Counted from the stretch's first letter, positions 16,769-25,607 are shown. The stretch is DNA of 44,342 nucleotides from a virus (IMGVR_UViG_3300047174_000041:1-44342); one strand, 5' to 3'. Numbers and translations: made by a program. The notes: generated by a model from the sequence alone, not told the origin.

Positions 16769-17901
16769 CACAGCCTACAGCGCCGTTCCCGCCCGGGACC
16801 ATGCGTGCCCCTCGCGCCCAGGTCCTGCTCAACAACACTGTTATGCTTGGGCTCATCGACGTCTCAGTCGATCTGACCAACGAATTCGAGGCTGCGAAGT
16901 TCACGCTAAACGGGAATATCAACCCCGATTACGTGATGAACGCGGCGTGGTGGTCCAATCAGACCAAGGTCACGGCGGTCGTCCAGGTCGGCTTTCTTTT
17001 CAACAGCTCGGTGGTCTGGCAGACGATTTTGACCGGGCTCGTCGACGATTACGAGATCGATCTCGACAACGCGAATATCGAGATAAATGGCCGCGACCTG
17101 GCCGCGCAGCTGATCGACACGAAGACCGCAGACACCTATTCGAACCAGACCAGCAGCGAAATTGCCACCATGCTGGCGACCTCGGCCGGTCTCACGCCAG
17201 TGGTGACGCCCACCACGACCATTGTCGGCACCTATTACCAGATCGACACCACGCATACAGGGCTCGGCGCTTTCTCGCAGGACATCACGCAGTGGGATCT
17301 GCTCGTCTATCTCGCGCAGCAAGAGGGTTTCGACCTCTTCGTCTCGGGCTCATCACTTTACTTCCAGCCGCCGGCCACCGCTGCGAATGCGTACAACATC
17401 AGCTGGAAGATGGGGCCGAATAACATTCCGATCAGCGATGTGATGGGCCTGAAATTGAAGCACTCGCTGACGCTAGCTAAGGGCGTCACCGTCACCGTCA
17501 AATCCTATAACAGTAACACCGGCCGAGCCATTAAGGCGGTCACCGCGGACCCGAATTATTCCAACACGCTTGATCCTGACGCGCAAAACTACGTGTTTTA
17601 CGTACCAAACCTGACGCCGCAGCAAGCTATCAATCTTGCAAACAAGCGCTATTCCGACATCACCCGCCACCTCAGGGTTATCGAGTTCGATGTGCCAGGC
17701 GACGCGGTTCTGACGCCGCGCAGCTTGATTGTGCTTTCTGGTACCGGCACCTCGTTCGATCAGAGTTTTTACCCGGACCAGATCAGCCTCAAACTCTCAT
17801 TCGATGATGGCTTCACGATGTCAGTGACGGCTCGAAACATTCCGCCCACACCGAGCGCCGTGATTCCCAGTACCGAGGACGAAGGCGGCGCCGGCACATG
17901 A
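16765..17901 (+). CDS. Baseplate hub protein (gpD / Mu gp44-like)
   Basis: 378 residues. It begins with a beta domain (RAPRAQVLLNNTVMLG, VSVDLTNEFEAAKFTL), followed by IEINGRDLAAQLIDTK and DITQWDLLVYLAQQEGFDLF, the pattern of phage late-control D/hub proteins. The C-terminus is Pro/Glu/Gly-rich. It forms the trimeric hub under the tube and binds the spike encoded next. ATGA overlaps are present at both ends. Confidence 0.88.
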   Translation: MTQPTAPFPPGTMRAPRAQVLLNNTVMLGLIDVSVDLTNEFEAAKFTLNGNINPDYVMNAAWWSNQTKVTAVVQVGFLFNSSVVWQTILTGLVDDYEIDLDNANIEINGRDLAAQLIDTKTADTYSNQTSSEIATMLATSAGLTPVVTPTTTIVGTYYQIDTTHTGLGAFSQDITQWDLLVYLAQQEGFDLFVSGSSLYFQPPATAANAYNISWKMGPNNIPISDVMGLKLKHSLTLAKGVTVTVKSYNSNTGRAIKAVTADPNYSNTLDPDAQNYVFYVPNLTPQQAINLANKRYSDITRHLRVIEFDVPGDAVLTPRSLIVLSGTGTSFDQSFYPDQISLKLSFDDGFTMSVTARNIPPTPSAVIPSTEDEGGAGT

Positions 17902-18449
17902 TGTTCCACGATGTCGTCAAGCGGGTAGCCACTGCGATCGTCATGCAGATGGGCCAGAAGCGCTTCGCCACGGTCACCAGCGTCAACCCCAACGCTTACA
18001 CCGCGAAGGTGATGCTGCAGCCCGACGGCGTGCTGACCGGCTGGCTGCCCATCAAAAGCGAGTGGATCGGCAATGGCTGGGGTTTGGTCTGCCTGCCGAA
18101 CGTCGGAGATCAGGTAACGGTCGAGCCGCACGATGGCGACGCCAACAATCTCGTAATTACGGGTCGCGTCTATTCCCAGCAGCAATTGCCCCCGGTTGGG
18201 GTGCCAGGGGAATTCTGGCTCGTCCATTTGACCGGCGCTTCCCTCAAGCTGGTGACCTCGGGCGCCATCGTGATGAATGCCCCGGCGGGCGTGCAGATCG
18301 CCGGCAACGTCGCGGTAACCGGCAGCATAACCGCCACCGGCAACATCACAGGCGGCGAAGGCACGGGCGATCAGGTCGGCTTGACGACACATAAACACAC
18401 GAGCGAGACGGTGGGCACGCCGACGACCTCGCCGATAGCTGGAACCTGA
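17898..18449 (+). CDS. Baseplate spike protein (gpV / Mu gp45-like)
   Basis: 183 residues. An OB-fold-type N-terminus (RFATVTSVNPNAYTAKVML, GWLPIKSEWIGNGWG, CLPNVGDQVTVEPHDGD) is followed by a repetitive beta stretch (AGNVAVTGSITATGNITGG) that would form the triple-stranded helix, and a histidine tip THKHTSETVG. In P2 and phi92 spikes such His residues hold an iron ion at the membrane-piercing point. The trimeric needle perforates the outer membrane. Confidence 0.9.
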   Translation: MMFHDVVKRVATAIVMQMGQKRFATVTSVNPNAYTAKVMLQPDGVLTGWLPIKSEWIGNGWGLVCLPNVGDQVTVEPHDGDANNLVITGRVYSQQQLPPVGVPGEFWLVHLTGASLKLVTSGAIVMNAPAGVQIAGNVAVTGSITATGNITGGEGTGDQVGLTTHKHTSETVGTPTTSPIAGT

Positions 18450-18451
18450 GT

Positions 18452-18814
18452 ATGGCGGACCTCGCGCACAATTTCGGCTCCGATCTTCAGTTGAGTGCCA
18501 CCGGCGGCCTGCTGCTCGCCAGCGGTCCAGCGTTGGTGCAGCAGCGTATCCTGCGCAGGCTACTCACCAACCCGGGCGATTATATCTGGCAGCCCACCTA
18601 TGGTGCCGGGCTTCGTCAAATGGTCGGCCAGAACGCGAACCTGCTGGCAATCCAGAACGTCATCCGCTCGCAAATCTTTGCCGAGACGGACGTGTTGCAA
18701 ACCCCGGCGCCGGTCATCACCGCAACGCAGGACCCGGCCGGAAACGTCATCGTCAGCATCGCCTACACGGACGCAACGACGAACACGACGCAGCTTTTGT
18801 CTTTTCAGGTGTAA
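18452..18814 (+). CDS. gp25/gpW-family baseplate wedge protein
   Basis: 120 residues. DLQLSATGGLLLASGPALVQ, then QRILRRLLTNPGDYIWQPTYG and GLRQMVGQN are the standard features of the gp25-like family, a sheath initiator that starts sheath polymerisation at the baseplate. It lies between spike and J genes exactly as in P2-like modules. Confidence 0.9.
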   Translation: MADLAHNFGSDLQLSATGGLLLASGPALVQQRILRRLLTNPGDYIWQPTYGAGLRQMVGQNANLLAIQNVIRSQIFAETDVLQTPAPVITATQDPAGNVIVSIAYTDATTNTTQLLSFQV

Positions 18815-18817
18815 TTC

Positions 18818-19975
18818 ATGGCTCTGTCGCTTCAATCCTTTTCGACGACGGTGCAGAACATGGCCGCCGCGGTGCAGGGTGCTTGTGCATCGCTAATCGA
18901 CTTGACAGTCGGCTCTCCGGTTCGCGCCATCCTGGAGGCGACCGCCAGCGTCAGCTTGTGGCTGCAATACCTGGTTTTGATCGTCATTCAGGGTCAGCGC
19001 CTCACCACCAGCGTGGGCAGCCAGTGCGACACCTTCGGCGCCGATTTCGGCTTCACCAGGCTCGCGGCGACCTACGCCAGCAACAACGTCGTTTTTTCGC
19101 GCTTTACCGCCACCAATTCAGCGCTGATCCAGCCTTATGTTGCTGCATCCGGCACGACGCCCGCCAGCGGCGCGCAGGTGCGTTCGGCGGACGGCACACA
19201 GACTTTCAACGTCACCACCAACACCGCGAATTCGTATTGGAGCACGGCCCTCAACGGCTACTTGATCCCGGCCGGGACGGCGAGCGCCATAATCCCCGTG
19301 CAAGCGGTGAACGCTGGCACGCAGGGCAACGTCATTGCCGGCGCGATCAATACGATCGTGGGCACGATCTCCGGCGTCGATACCGTGACCAACAGCGCGG
19401 CATTCACCAATGGCGTGAATGCGGAGACCGACGCGGCATTCAAGCTGCGCTTCCAGAATTACATCAACACCCGGTTTCAGGCGACGCTGGCGGCCATACT
19501 CTATGCGGTCACCTCGGTTGCCCAGAACATCACCTGCGCGGTCAACGAGTATTATAACCCCGCACTGGTCTACACCCCTGGGTATTTCACCGTTTATGCC
19601 GATGACGGCTCGGGCAATCCACCTTCTGGCACGCTGGCGCTGATCTCCACGGCAGTGAACAACAGCCGCGCGCTCGGCATCGCTTATGCGGTGCAGGGGC
19701 CGACGGAAATTGTGGCGAACGTCTCGTTTACGCTCACCGTCGCGTCCGGTGTGGTCAAAGCGAATATCATCGCCGGGGTCGAGGCGGCGGTAGCGACGTA
19801 TATCGGTGGTTTGGCGATGGGCGCGCCGATGCCATACAGCAAGCTCTCGTCGGTCATCTATGCGTCGAACGCAGGCATCGCGAACGTCACAAATCTGCTG
19901 GTGAACAGCGGGACCGCGGACCTCGGCGGCGGCGCTTCTCAAGTCGTGCGCGCAGGCACCATCGTCGCATCCTGA
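18818..19975 (+). CDS. Baseplate J-like protein
   Basis: 385 residues. The N-terminus (NMAAAVQGACASLIDLTVGS followed by PVRAILEATASVS) and central ETDAAFKLRFQNYINTRFQ match the Baseplate_J family (P2 gpJ, Mu gp47, T4 gp6), which forms the wedge ring around the hub. The beta-rich insert around residues 95-190 is low in charge. It is followed by a 26-codon ORF in TGATG overlap. Confidence 0.88.
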   Translation: MALSLQSFSTTVQNMAAAVQGACASLIDLTVGSPVRAILEATASVSLWLQYLVLIVIQGQRLTTSVGSQCDTFGADFGFTRLAATYASNNVVFSRFTATNSALIQPYVAASGTTPASGAQVRSADGTQTFNVTTNTANSYWSTALNGYLIPAGTASAIIPVQAVNAGTQGNVIAGAINTIVGTISGVDTVTNSAAFTNGVNAETDAAFKLRFQNYINTRFQATLAAILYAVTSVAQNITCAVNEYYNPALVYTPGYFTVYADDGSGNPPSGTLALISTAVNNSRALGIAYAVQGPTEIVANVSFTLTVASGVVKANIIAGVEAAVATYIGGLAMGAPMPYSKLSSVIYASNAGIANVTNLLVNSGTADLGGGASQVVRAGTIVAS

Positions 19976-20055
19976 TGTCGATTTACATCGGGCACGTCAT
20001 CTTCGGATCGCCGGGTTGGGTTAATCGGCCGTGCTATTTTGGAGCGTGCAACTGA
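19975..20055 (+). CDS. 26-residue ORF between the J and I genes
   Basis: ATG 19975 overlaps the J stop (TGATG) and its own TGA (20053-20055) overlaps the next ATG in the same way. The product begins MSIYIGHVIFGSPGWV and ends GACN, with two cysteines and no homolog I know. The double overlap argues for translation, at least as a coupling peptide; a separate function is unproven. Confidence 0.5.
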   Translation: MSIYIGHVIFGSPGWVNRPCYFGACN

Positions 20056-20765
20056 TGAGTACCGGCACGCAAAGCGATATGCTCAGCCGCCTGAAAGCGG
20101 TGCTGCCAGCAGGATGGTTTCCCGCCACGTCGGCAGGTCAAGCCAGCGCCACGCCGGTGCTGGATGGCATTCTCTCCGGCATCGCTTGGTCGCTGTCCTG
20201 CGCATTCTTGCTTATCCAGTACGCCTTTGCGCAGACCCGTATCGCGACTGCGACAGACATATGGCTGGATCTGATTGCGCTCGATTATTTTGGTCTGAAT
20301 CTGACGCGCAGCAACGGCCAGACAGACGCTTCATGGTCAGCGCAGATTCAGACGAACTTATTGGCACCTCGCGGCACCCGCGCGGCAATGATCAACGCGC
20401 TCACCAACCTGACCGGCGTGGCACCGGTCATCTTCGAGCCGTTCTATCCGGCTGACACCGGCGCGTATGGCTATGGCGGCCTAGGTTATGGGGTTGCAGG
20501 CGGCTACGGCTCACTCGCACTCCCGGGCCAGGCTTTCATTACTGCGTATCGGCAGATCGAAGGCGGAATTCCGAACATCGCCGGATATGCCGGCAACGAA
20601 AGCACGCCGAAATATGCGCCTGCTGGCTACGGTTATGGACTCATTCAATACGCGACGTTGGCCCAGGCGGCCACGCAGATCGAGGACGCCGAAATTTACG
20701 CGACCGTCGCAGCGACCCAGGCATCGGGGGTCTGCTGCTGGACAAGGATAGAAAATCCCCCATAA
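20055..20765 (+). CDS. Baseplate protein at the gpI position
   Basis: 236 residues from ATG 20055, with GGAG 10 bases upstream; a start at 20031 is possible but would overlap the 26-codon ORF. It contains DMLSRLKAVLPAGWFP and IALDYFGLNLTRSNGQTDAS then RAAMINALTNLTGVAP, a tail-protein-I/DUF2313-like helical pattern. This is followed by a Gly/Tyr-rich loop region (GAYGYGGLGYGVAGGYGS). It would link wedges to fibres. The name rests mainly on order. Confidence 0.65.
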   Translation: MSTGTQSDMLSRLKAVLPAGWFPATSAGQASATPVLDGILSGIAWSLSCAFLLIQYAFAQTRIATATDIWLDLIALDYFGLNLTRSNGQTDASWSAQIQTNLLAPRGTRAAMINALTNLTGVAPVIFEPFYPADTGAYGYGGLGYGVAGGYGSLALPGQAFITAYRQIEGGIPNIAGYAGNESTPKYAPAGYGYGLIQYATLAQAATQIEDAEIYATVAATQASGVCCWTRIENPP

Positions 20766-20777
20766 GGAGTACCGGCT

Positions 20778-22037
20778 TTGAATCGTGGAATTGTATATCC
20801 CGGGGCTATCCCCCTGGATTCCGATGTGCTCAGCACTAACCAAAACGCGCTCATCGGAATCGGCGCACTGGCCAAAATGGCGCTCGGTTCGACCACCGTC
20901 GTCGACGGCCTGATCGGCACACAGACGACGACGCCATCGCTGACGATCAACATCGGCCCGGGCTCGATCCTCTCGCTGCAACAGGTCGACGCGAACGCCT
21001 ACGGCTCGCTCGGCACCAACACCAATCCCCTCGTGAAGATGGGGATCAACCTCACCACTACGCAATTCACGCTGACGCCGCCGGGCACCTCTGGGCAGTC
21101 GATCAATTACCTGATCGAGGCGCAGTTCCTGGAGCAGGATGGCACGCCGGTCGTGCTGCCCTATGTGAATCCATCTAACCCGGCGAACCCCTATAGCGGC
21201 CCGGCCAACGCTGGCACCGCTCAGAACACGGTTCGCGCCGAGACGGTCAGCCTGCAGCTCAAAGCGGGCGTGGCGGCTACAACCGGCACACAGACGACGC
21301 CGTCAACCGATTCCGGCTGGGTCGCGCTCTACGTGGTCACCGTGAATTACGGGCAGACGACGATCACCACGTCGCAGATCACGCTGGCGTCCGGCGCTCC
21401 GTTTGTCGATCCTTTGCAGGCCGGGCGTGGCATTCAACCGGGGCGTCTGTTGAACGTCCAGATTTTCAGCACCCCCGGCACCTCGACTTACACTCCAACG
21501 CCAGGAACCAACAGCGTCGAGGTCGAAGTACAGGGCGCTGGTGGCGCGAGTTCAGGTTCTCCAGCGACTCTATCTGGGCAAGCATCGTCTGGCGGCGGCG
21601 GTGGTGCTGGAGCTTGGGCCTGGAAGCGCATCCTGTCGGGATTTTCAGGCGTAACTGTCACTGTGGGCGCTGGCGGCGCGCCGGCGGCGGGAGCAGCGGG
21701 CGGGAATGGCGGAGCGTCTTCGTTCGGCGCCTTGGTGGCGGCAAATGGCGGTGGCGGCGGTGGTCCGGCTGGACCAACAACGAGCACCGCGACGTTTAAT
21801 GCGTCATCCGGCGCGGGTGGCTCTGCCGGAGTGTCGGGGGCCATAAATACTGCTGGGTCGCAGGGGTATCAAGCCGTAACGATATCGGGCGCTTTTGTCT
21901 TCTTTCCTTATCTGCCGAGCAGATATGGGATAACCTTTGGCAGCGGCGGAAATCCAACGGCAAATGCAGCATCTACTGCCGCAACAACTGGCGGCGCTGG
22001 TGGCGGCGGAATTGTAATTGTCAGGGAGTATACATGA
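20778..22037 (+). CDS. Tail fibre/adhesin with glycine-rich tip
   Basis: 419 residues from TTG 20778, with a perfect AAGGAG at 20764-20769 that decides the unusual start. Residues 1-230 are a baseplate-attachment part (YPGAIPLDSDVLSTNQNALI, SLTINIGPGSILSLQQVDAN). From about 235 a beta stretch (TYTPTPGTNSVEVEVQGAGG) leads into glycine-rich clusters (SSGGGGGAGAWAWKR, NGGGGGGPAGP). Such polyglycine-helix tips bind host receptors in S16/Mu-type adhesins. It probably determines host range together with the gene at 26,795. Confidence 0.78.
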   Translation: MNRGIVYPGAIPLDSDVLSTNQNALIGIGALAKMALGSTTVVDGLIGTQTTTPSLTINIGPGSILSLQQVDANAYGSLGTNTNPLVKMGINLTTTQFTLTPPGTSGQSINYLIEAQFLEQDGTPVVLPYVNPSNPANPYSGPANAGTAQNTVRAETVSLQLKAGVAATTGTQTTPSTDSGWVALYVVTVNYGQTTITTSQITLASGAPFVDPLQAGRGIQPGRLLNVQIFSTPGTSTYTPTPGTNSVEVEVQGAGGASSGSPATLSGQASSGGGGGAGAWAWKRILSGFSGVTVTVGAGGAPAAGAAGGNGGASSFGALVAANGGGGGGPAGPTTSTATFNASSGAGGSAGVSGAINTAGSQGYQAVTISGAFVFFPYLPSRYGITFGSGGNPTANAASTAATTGGAGGGGIVIVREYT

Positions 22038-22555
22038 TGCTTTGGGCACTCATCATCAACGGCATTGTTTTTGAAATCACGACGACGAATCCCGCCGGGC
22101 GCTTTCCGCCTGAAATGGAATGGGTGGAATGTGCGAGCGACATTGTTCCGGGATACACCTATAACGGTACGACCTTTGCGGCTCCCGTTGCGCCAGTGCC
22201 GACGCCTGCGGAACTAGCGGCCGCTGCCTATGCTGCGGCGATCGCAGCGGGTGTGACGATCACGAGCGCTGGTAATTCCGCACTCGATGGCACCTACGCG
22301 ATTACTGAGAGTTCGAAGGGAACCATCACGGCGGAACAAGTCTATATCGCCACCACCACCAAATTCACGAATGGCCAGACCTCGCGCGCTTGGCCGGACA
22401 TCAACGGTGCTTATCATACTTTTCCGACAACGGCTGAGTTTACTGCCTTTGCGGAAGCAACGGCGTTTTATGTCGACTCTCTCAACGCCGCATTGGCCGT
22501 CGGACAAGCTGGTGGAGCTTGGGTCGCGCCGCCTATGCCTCCTGCAATTCCTTAA
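22034..22555 (+). CDS. Fibre-associated protein, possibly fibre chaperone
   Basis: 173 residues, coupled by ATGA to the fibre gene. The N-terminal part (LWALIINGIVFEITTTNP, then VPGYTYNGTTFAAPVAPVP) followed by helical Ala-rich and ITSAGNSALDGTYAI segments resembles the DUF4376/tail-fibre-assembly type found after fibre genes. A chaperone or small fibre subunit is the likely role. Confidence 0.65.
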   Translation: MMLWALIINGIVFEITTTNPAGRFPPEMEWVECASDIVPGYTYNGTTFAAPVAPVPTPAELAAAAYAAAIAAGVTITSAGNSALDGTYAITESSKGTITAEQVYIATTTKFTNGQTSRAWPDINGAYHTFPTTAEFTAFAEATAFYVDSLNAALAVGQAGGAWVAPPMPPAIP

Positions 22556-22570
22556 TTCGAGGATCACATC

Positions 22571-23185
22571 ATGCTTTCGGATCGAGATCTATGCGCTGCT
22601 GCTGCCGCCGCATATAGCGGAACCGCGACCTTTGTTTGCGCTGGCGATGTACATTGTCTGGTGACTGAACAGGGCGGCTATGTGCTAGTCGCTTTTCGTG
22701 GCACAGAGCTCAACGATATTGCTGACTGGCTGCGCGATTTTGACGCCGTTCCTGCAGATGGCGGCCCGCTCGGTATCTGCCATGCGGGCTTTTTGAATGG
22801 CGCTTGTGCTGCGCTTCCGTTGCTTAAGCCGTTTCTCACGACAAGCAAACCGTTTATCGTTACCGGTCACTCTCTGGGTGGTGCGCTCGCGATCTGCACC
22901 GCTGCTCTGCTCGCATCTGAAGGTAACCCACCCGCGCTCTGCACCACTTTTGGTGCGCCGGCTGTCAGTGTCATGGGTACTATAGCGCGCGTTCTCGGAA
23001 AGGTGCCCGGCGTTCGTTGGTGGGATGGAAACGACCCGGTGCCGTTCGAGCCGCCCTGGCCTTATCAGCAGGACCGCTCGCTGACCCATATCGGCACGCC
23101 GATGGTCGATCCCATCGCCGCGCACATGATCGCCCGGTACGCCGCTGAGCTGCCGCCCCCGGTCGCGATACCGCTCGCCGCTTAA
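22571..23185 (+). CDS. Class 3 lipase-like alpha/beta hydrolase
   Basis: 204 residues; ATG with GAGGA upstream. The oxyanion-side AFRGTE motif (41-46), the nucleophile elbow VTGHSLGGA (Ser101), Asp155 in DGNDPVP and His185 in DPIAAHM form the complete triad of the fungal lipase-like class 3 fold. No signal peptide or membrane segment is seen. In a phage fibre/lysis region such an esterase could help breach the outer membrane at lysis, modify a surface glycolipid, or act as a lysogen trait. Substrate is unknown. Confidence 0.85.
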   Translation: MLSDRDLCAAAAAAYSGTATFVCAGDVHCLVTEQGGYVLVAFRGTELNDIADWLRDFDAVPADGGPLGICHAGFLNGACAALPLLKPFLTTSKPFIVTGHSLGGALAICTAALLASEGNPPALCTTFGAPAVSVMGTIARVLGKVPGVRWWDGNDPVPFEPPWPYQQDRSLTHIGTPMVDPIAAHMIARYAAELPPPVAIPLAA

Positions 23186-23207
23186 CCCTCCACCGAAAGA
23201 AACCGCC

Positions 23208-23483
23208 ATGAATCCGAGCCTTGCCACGTCCGGCAGCGCGAACGGCTACGCGCTCGCCTTCGTCGCCGTCATCATCGCCATCGCGCAATCTCGCGGCATC
23301 ACCATCACCGCCGACGTTGCCGCTTCGCTCGCGCTGCTGCTCTCCGGCGGCTGCCATTACCTCGGCCTCATCGGCGTCATTCCGATGCCCAAGCCTCCCG
23401 CGCCGGTTGTCCTCGCTGCACCGGCTACCCCTGAGCCGGCGCCACTCCCGGCACCGACTGAACCCCAAACCCCAACTGTTTAA
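23208..23483 (+). CDS. Small membrane protein, holin candidate
   Basis: 91 residues. Two hydrophobic stretches (GYALAFVAVIIAIAQS and AASLALLLSGGCHYLGLIGV) are joined by a short loop, followed by a proline-rich tail (PPAPVVLAAPATPEPAPLPA). Two close membrane spans and position between lipase and lipoprotein suggest a class II-like holin, but the long Pro-rich tail is atypical. It has a poor ribosome site. Confidence 0.6.
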   Translation: MNPSLATSGSANGYALAFVAVIIAIAQSRGITITADVAASLALLLSGGCHYLGLIGVIPMPKPPAPVVLAAPATPEPAPLPAPTEPQTPTV

Positions 23484-23495
23484 GGAACCCGACCC

Positions 23496-23981
23496 ATGAA
23501 ATACGCCCTTCTTTCCATCTGCGCCTTCGCGATGCTCTCCCTCGGCGCTTGTACCACGACTACCGCCAGCAACGGCACCACCGTCACCAGCGTCTCTCTC
23601 GCGGTGGTGCAGAGCGAAATCCGCGCCATCGACGGCGCGATCGACACTCTGGCGCCGACGCTCGAAGTCTCGATGGCTTCCGCCACCGCCTCCAAGGCGA
23701 AACTGGCGGTTACCTCGCTTGACACTGCCGCTTCGGCTGCTGAGAGCCTGACCGCTGGCGAGAGCGTCACCACCATCCTGGAGACCTTTGACGGGGCCGC
23801 TCAGGGCGTTGTCGCGATCCTGCCGCTCCCGGCTGCCACCGGCACCGCCATCGAGGCCGGGCTGGTTATTGCCGACGCGTTCCTGGCAGGTCTGCCCACC
23901 GCGACGATTCCGGCCGCCGCAGCGCCGTCCACCGCTGCCGCCGCGCTTGGTGCGCCGCCTGTCGCCATCCCGCTGCAGTAA
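23496..23981 (+). CDS. Lipoprotein of the lysis/fibre region
   Basis: 161 residues; ATG with AAGGA upstream. A signal peptide MKYALLSICAFAMLSLGAC ends in a lipobox LGAC (Cys19). The rest is helical and Ala/Thr-rich with a hydrophobic segment (AATGTAIEAGLVIADAFLAG) and no Cys. It could act as an outer-membrane-anchored lysis factor (o-spanin-like) or a superinfection-exclusion lipoprotein. No partner i-spanin is evident in an overlapping frame. Confidence 0.7.
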   Translation: MKYALLSICAFAMLSLGACTTTTASNGTTVTSVSLAVVQSEIRAIDGAIDTLAPTLEVSMASATASKAKLAVTSLDTAASAAESLTAGESVTTILETFDGAAQGVVAILPLPAATGTAIEAGLVIADAFLAGLPTATIPAAAAPSTAAAALGAPPVAIPLQ

Positions 23982-23986
23982 GAAGC

Positions 23987-24766
23987 GTGTATCTTCGGAG
24001 AGGCAAGCAGCCGGCGGTCTTTGACCCTCGGCTGCCCACCGCTCGCGGCCTGCTTGCCAAGACCACTTTTGAAGCGCTCCCCGCCAGCACAAACTGGCGG
24101 GCTGCGTGCCCGACTGTTCCGATGTTGGGTAATGATCGTGCTGGCTGCTGCGCTTTCGCGGCGAGCCTTCACTTCGTGGACGTGATCACCAGCAACGCGG
24201 GCTTGCCGATGGTACCGGATACCGCCTCGGCGCTGCAGGACTATAGCCTTTTCACCGGATACGATTTGACCACCGGGGCCAACGACAACGGCACCGTCGT
24301 GCTGACGAAGAATCAGCGATGGATGAGCCAAGGCCTCATGATCAATCAGCGGTCCGCATGGGACAAGCTGGACGGCTTCGCACCGATTGAGCCCGGCGAT
24401 CTCGACACGCTGCGCAAGGTCATCGCGACCTTTGGCGGCGCTGAAGTTGGCTGGACGCTGCCCGACAATGCTGAGGCGGCCTTCTCCGCGGGCCAGCCCT
24501 GGACCGATACCAGCCAACCGGGCGGGGAGGGGCACGATACCGTCATCGTCGATTTCGATGGGCCGGATTGGTTCATCGTCTCTACCTGGGACCGGTACCA
24601 GCGCGCATCGAGCGCGTGGGCCCAGAAGTACATGGACGAGGGCTTCGCCCTTCTCCGGCGCACCTGGCTGCGCAACAATCTCGTTTCGCCCTCCGGCCTG
24701 ACGATGGCGCAGCTGGACGAACACATCACCGAGCTGGGCGGCGTGCTCGGGCTTGGTGCCACATGA
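23987..24766 (+). CDS. Papain-like cysteine-peptidase-fold protein
   Basis: 259 residues from GTG 23987. The segment TNWRAACPTVPMLGNDRAGC followed by CAFAASLHFVDV has the LGND-x-x-G-x-C-x-x-A pattern of a papain-like group (Cys54 or Cys55). It is matched by a GGEGHDTVIVDFDG segment (His183) and WFIVSTWD (Trp201), as for a Cys-His pair on a beta sheet. Peptidase or amidase activity is inferred; a bound-nucleophile or non-catalytic role remains possible. No signal peptide is seen. It ends in ATGA overlap with the next ORF. Confidence 0.65.
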   Translation: MYLRRGKQPAVFDPRLPTARGLLAKTTFEALPASTNWRAACPTVPMLGNDRAGCCAFAASLHFVDVITSNAGLPMVPDTASALQDYSLFTGYDLTTGANDNGTVVLTKNQRWMSQGLMINQRSAWDKLDGFAPIEPGDLDTLRKVIATFGGAEVGWTLPDNAEAAFSAGQPWTDTSQPGGEGHDTVIVDFDGPDWFIVSTWDRYQRASSAWAQKYMDEGFALLRRTWLRNNLVSPSGLTMAQLDEHITELGGVLGLGAT

Positions 24767-24792
24767 ACGCGAAAGAAAGTGGAGGCGCTTTG

Positions 24793-25170
24793 ATGCCCGA
24801 CACGCTAGCCGAAGATGAAGGGAAAGTGATGCCAACAGGAAACGTCGAACGAGACATTGGACGTATCGAAGGGGCACTCAAAGCGCATGAGGACCGCATG
24901 GATCGGACAGATGTCGCCCATGCGTCGCAGTTTAAGGCGATTAACGATAGGTTCGACGGCGTAACAGCGCATCTCGACAAGCAGGATGAGAAGCTGAATT
25001 TGCTGATTACGCGAACAAACCGGGAAGATGGCGCCGACGAGGCTGAAGCCGCCATTGTCGCCAAGGATGAGGCCAAAAGCCAGAAACGGCTGATGATCTA
25101 TCTGGCAGGTGCTGGCGTGATTGCCACGCTCATCGGCGCGCTGCTCGAAGCGCATTGGCATTTCGTATAG
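24793..25170 (+). CDS. Coiled-coil protein with C-terminal membrane anchor (XhlA-like)
   Basis: 125 residues from ATG 24793, chosen because GGAGG (24781-24785) lies 7 bases upstream; an ATG at 24763 in ATGA overlap would add 10 residues. A helical, charged N-terminus (ERDIGRIEGALKAHEDRMDR and QFKAINDRFDGVTAHLDKQD) precedes one terminal span (LMIYLAGAGVIATLIGALLE). This coil-plus-anchor layout is that of XhlA/holin-accessory proteins, which work with a holin in lysis. The assignment is by architecture only. Confidence 0.65.
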   Translation: MPDTLAEDEGKVMPTGNVERDIGRIEGALKAHEDRMDRTDVAHASQFKAINDRFDGVTAHLDKQDEKLNLLITRTNREDGADEAEAAIVAKDEAKSQKRLMIYLAGAGVIATLIGALLEAHWHFV

Positions 25171-25607
25171 TGACCGACGCTCACAGCCAAGACGAAACCT
25201 TGCGCCAGGACGTGCTCTATCCCGAACACGTCCAGCGCACGGAGAGCGCCGAATTCGCGCGCAACAAGCATCAGCTGATCCACAAACTTAACCTGGGCTG
25301 CTGGATCTGCGGTTCGCGCGAAAAGCGCGAAGTGCACCATTACATTTGCGAGTGGGCGCTCTGGGAAGATGTTGACCCCGCCAAGGCCCTACGCACCGCG
25401 CACGCGATCGACCCGTACGGTTTCGCTGCGCACGACCCCGAAAAGCCCATCGAAAGCCCGGATGATATTCGCAACCTGATGGTGCTCTGCGAAACACACC
25501 ACCGCGCGCCGTTTTTTGGCGTGCATACAATCACGTTTCCGATCTGGGTGTCCCAGCGGGAAGTGAAGCCCGGCGTGCAAATCACCCAGTCTGAACCAAA
25601 AGGATAA
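25170..25607 (+). CDS. HNH-type zinc protein
   Basis: 145 residues from GTG 25170 (overlapping the preceding TAG by one base). GCWICGSREKREVHHYICEW and NLMVLCETHHRAPFFGVH carry paired cysteines and the HH/H residues of an HNH-like beta-beta-alpha metal fold. HNH proteins in phages serve packaging, nicking or homing. Here it is far from the terminase genes, so a packaging role is not supported by context. It may be a free-standing homing-type or accessory nuclease. Confidence 0.65.
   Translation: MTDAHSQDETLRQDVLYPEHVQRTESAEFARNKHQLIHKLNLGCWICGSREKREVHHYICEWALWEDVDPAKALRTAHAIDPYGFAAHDPEKPIESPDDIRNLMVLCETHHRAPFFGVHTITFPIWVSQREVKPGVQITQSEPKG

Noticed and set aside
24568-24792. Upstream extension of the coiled-coil membrane protein frame.
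   Set aside because: It lies inside the papain-like gene; the GGAGG site marks the start at 24793.
22980-24877. Long reverse frames opposite the lipase, lipoprotein and papain-like genes.
   Set aside because: The plus genes have a lipobox, a catalytic triad and good ribosome sites; the reverse frames are compositionally biased shadows.
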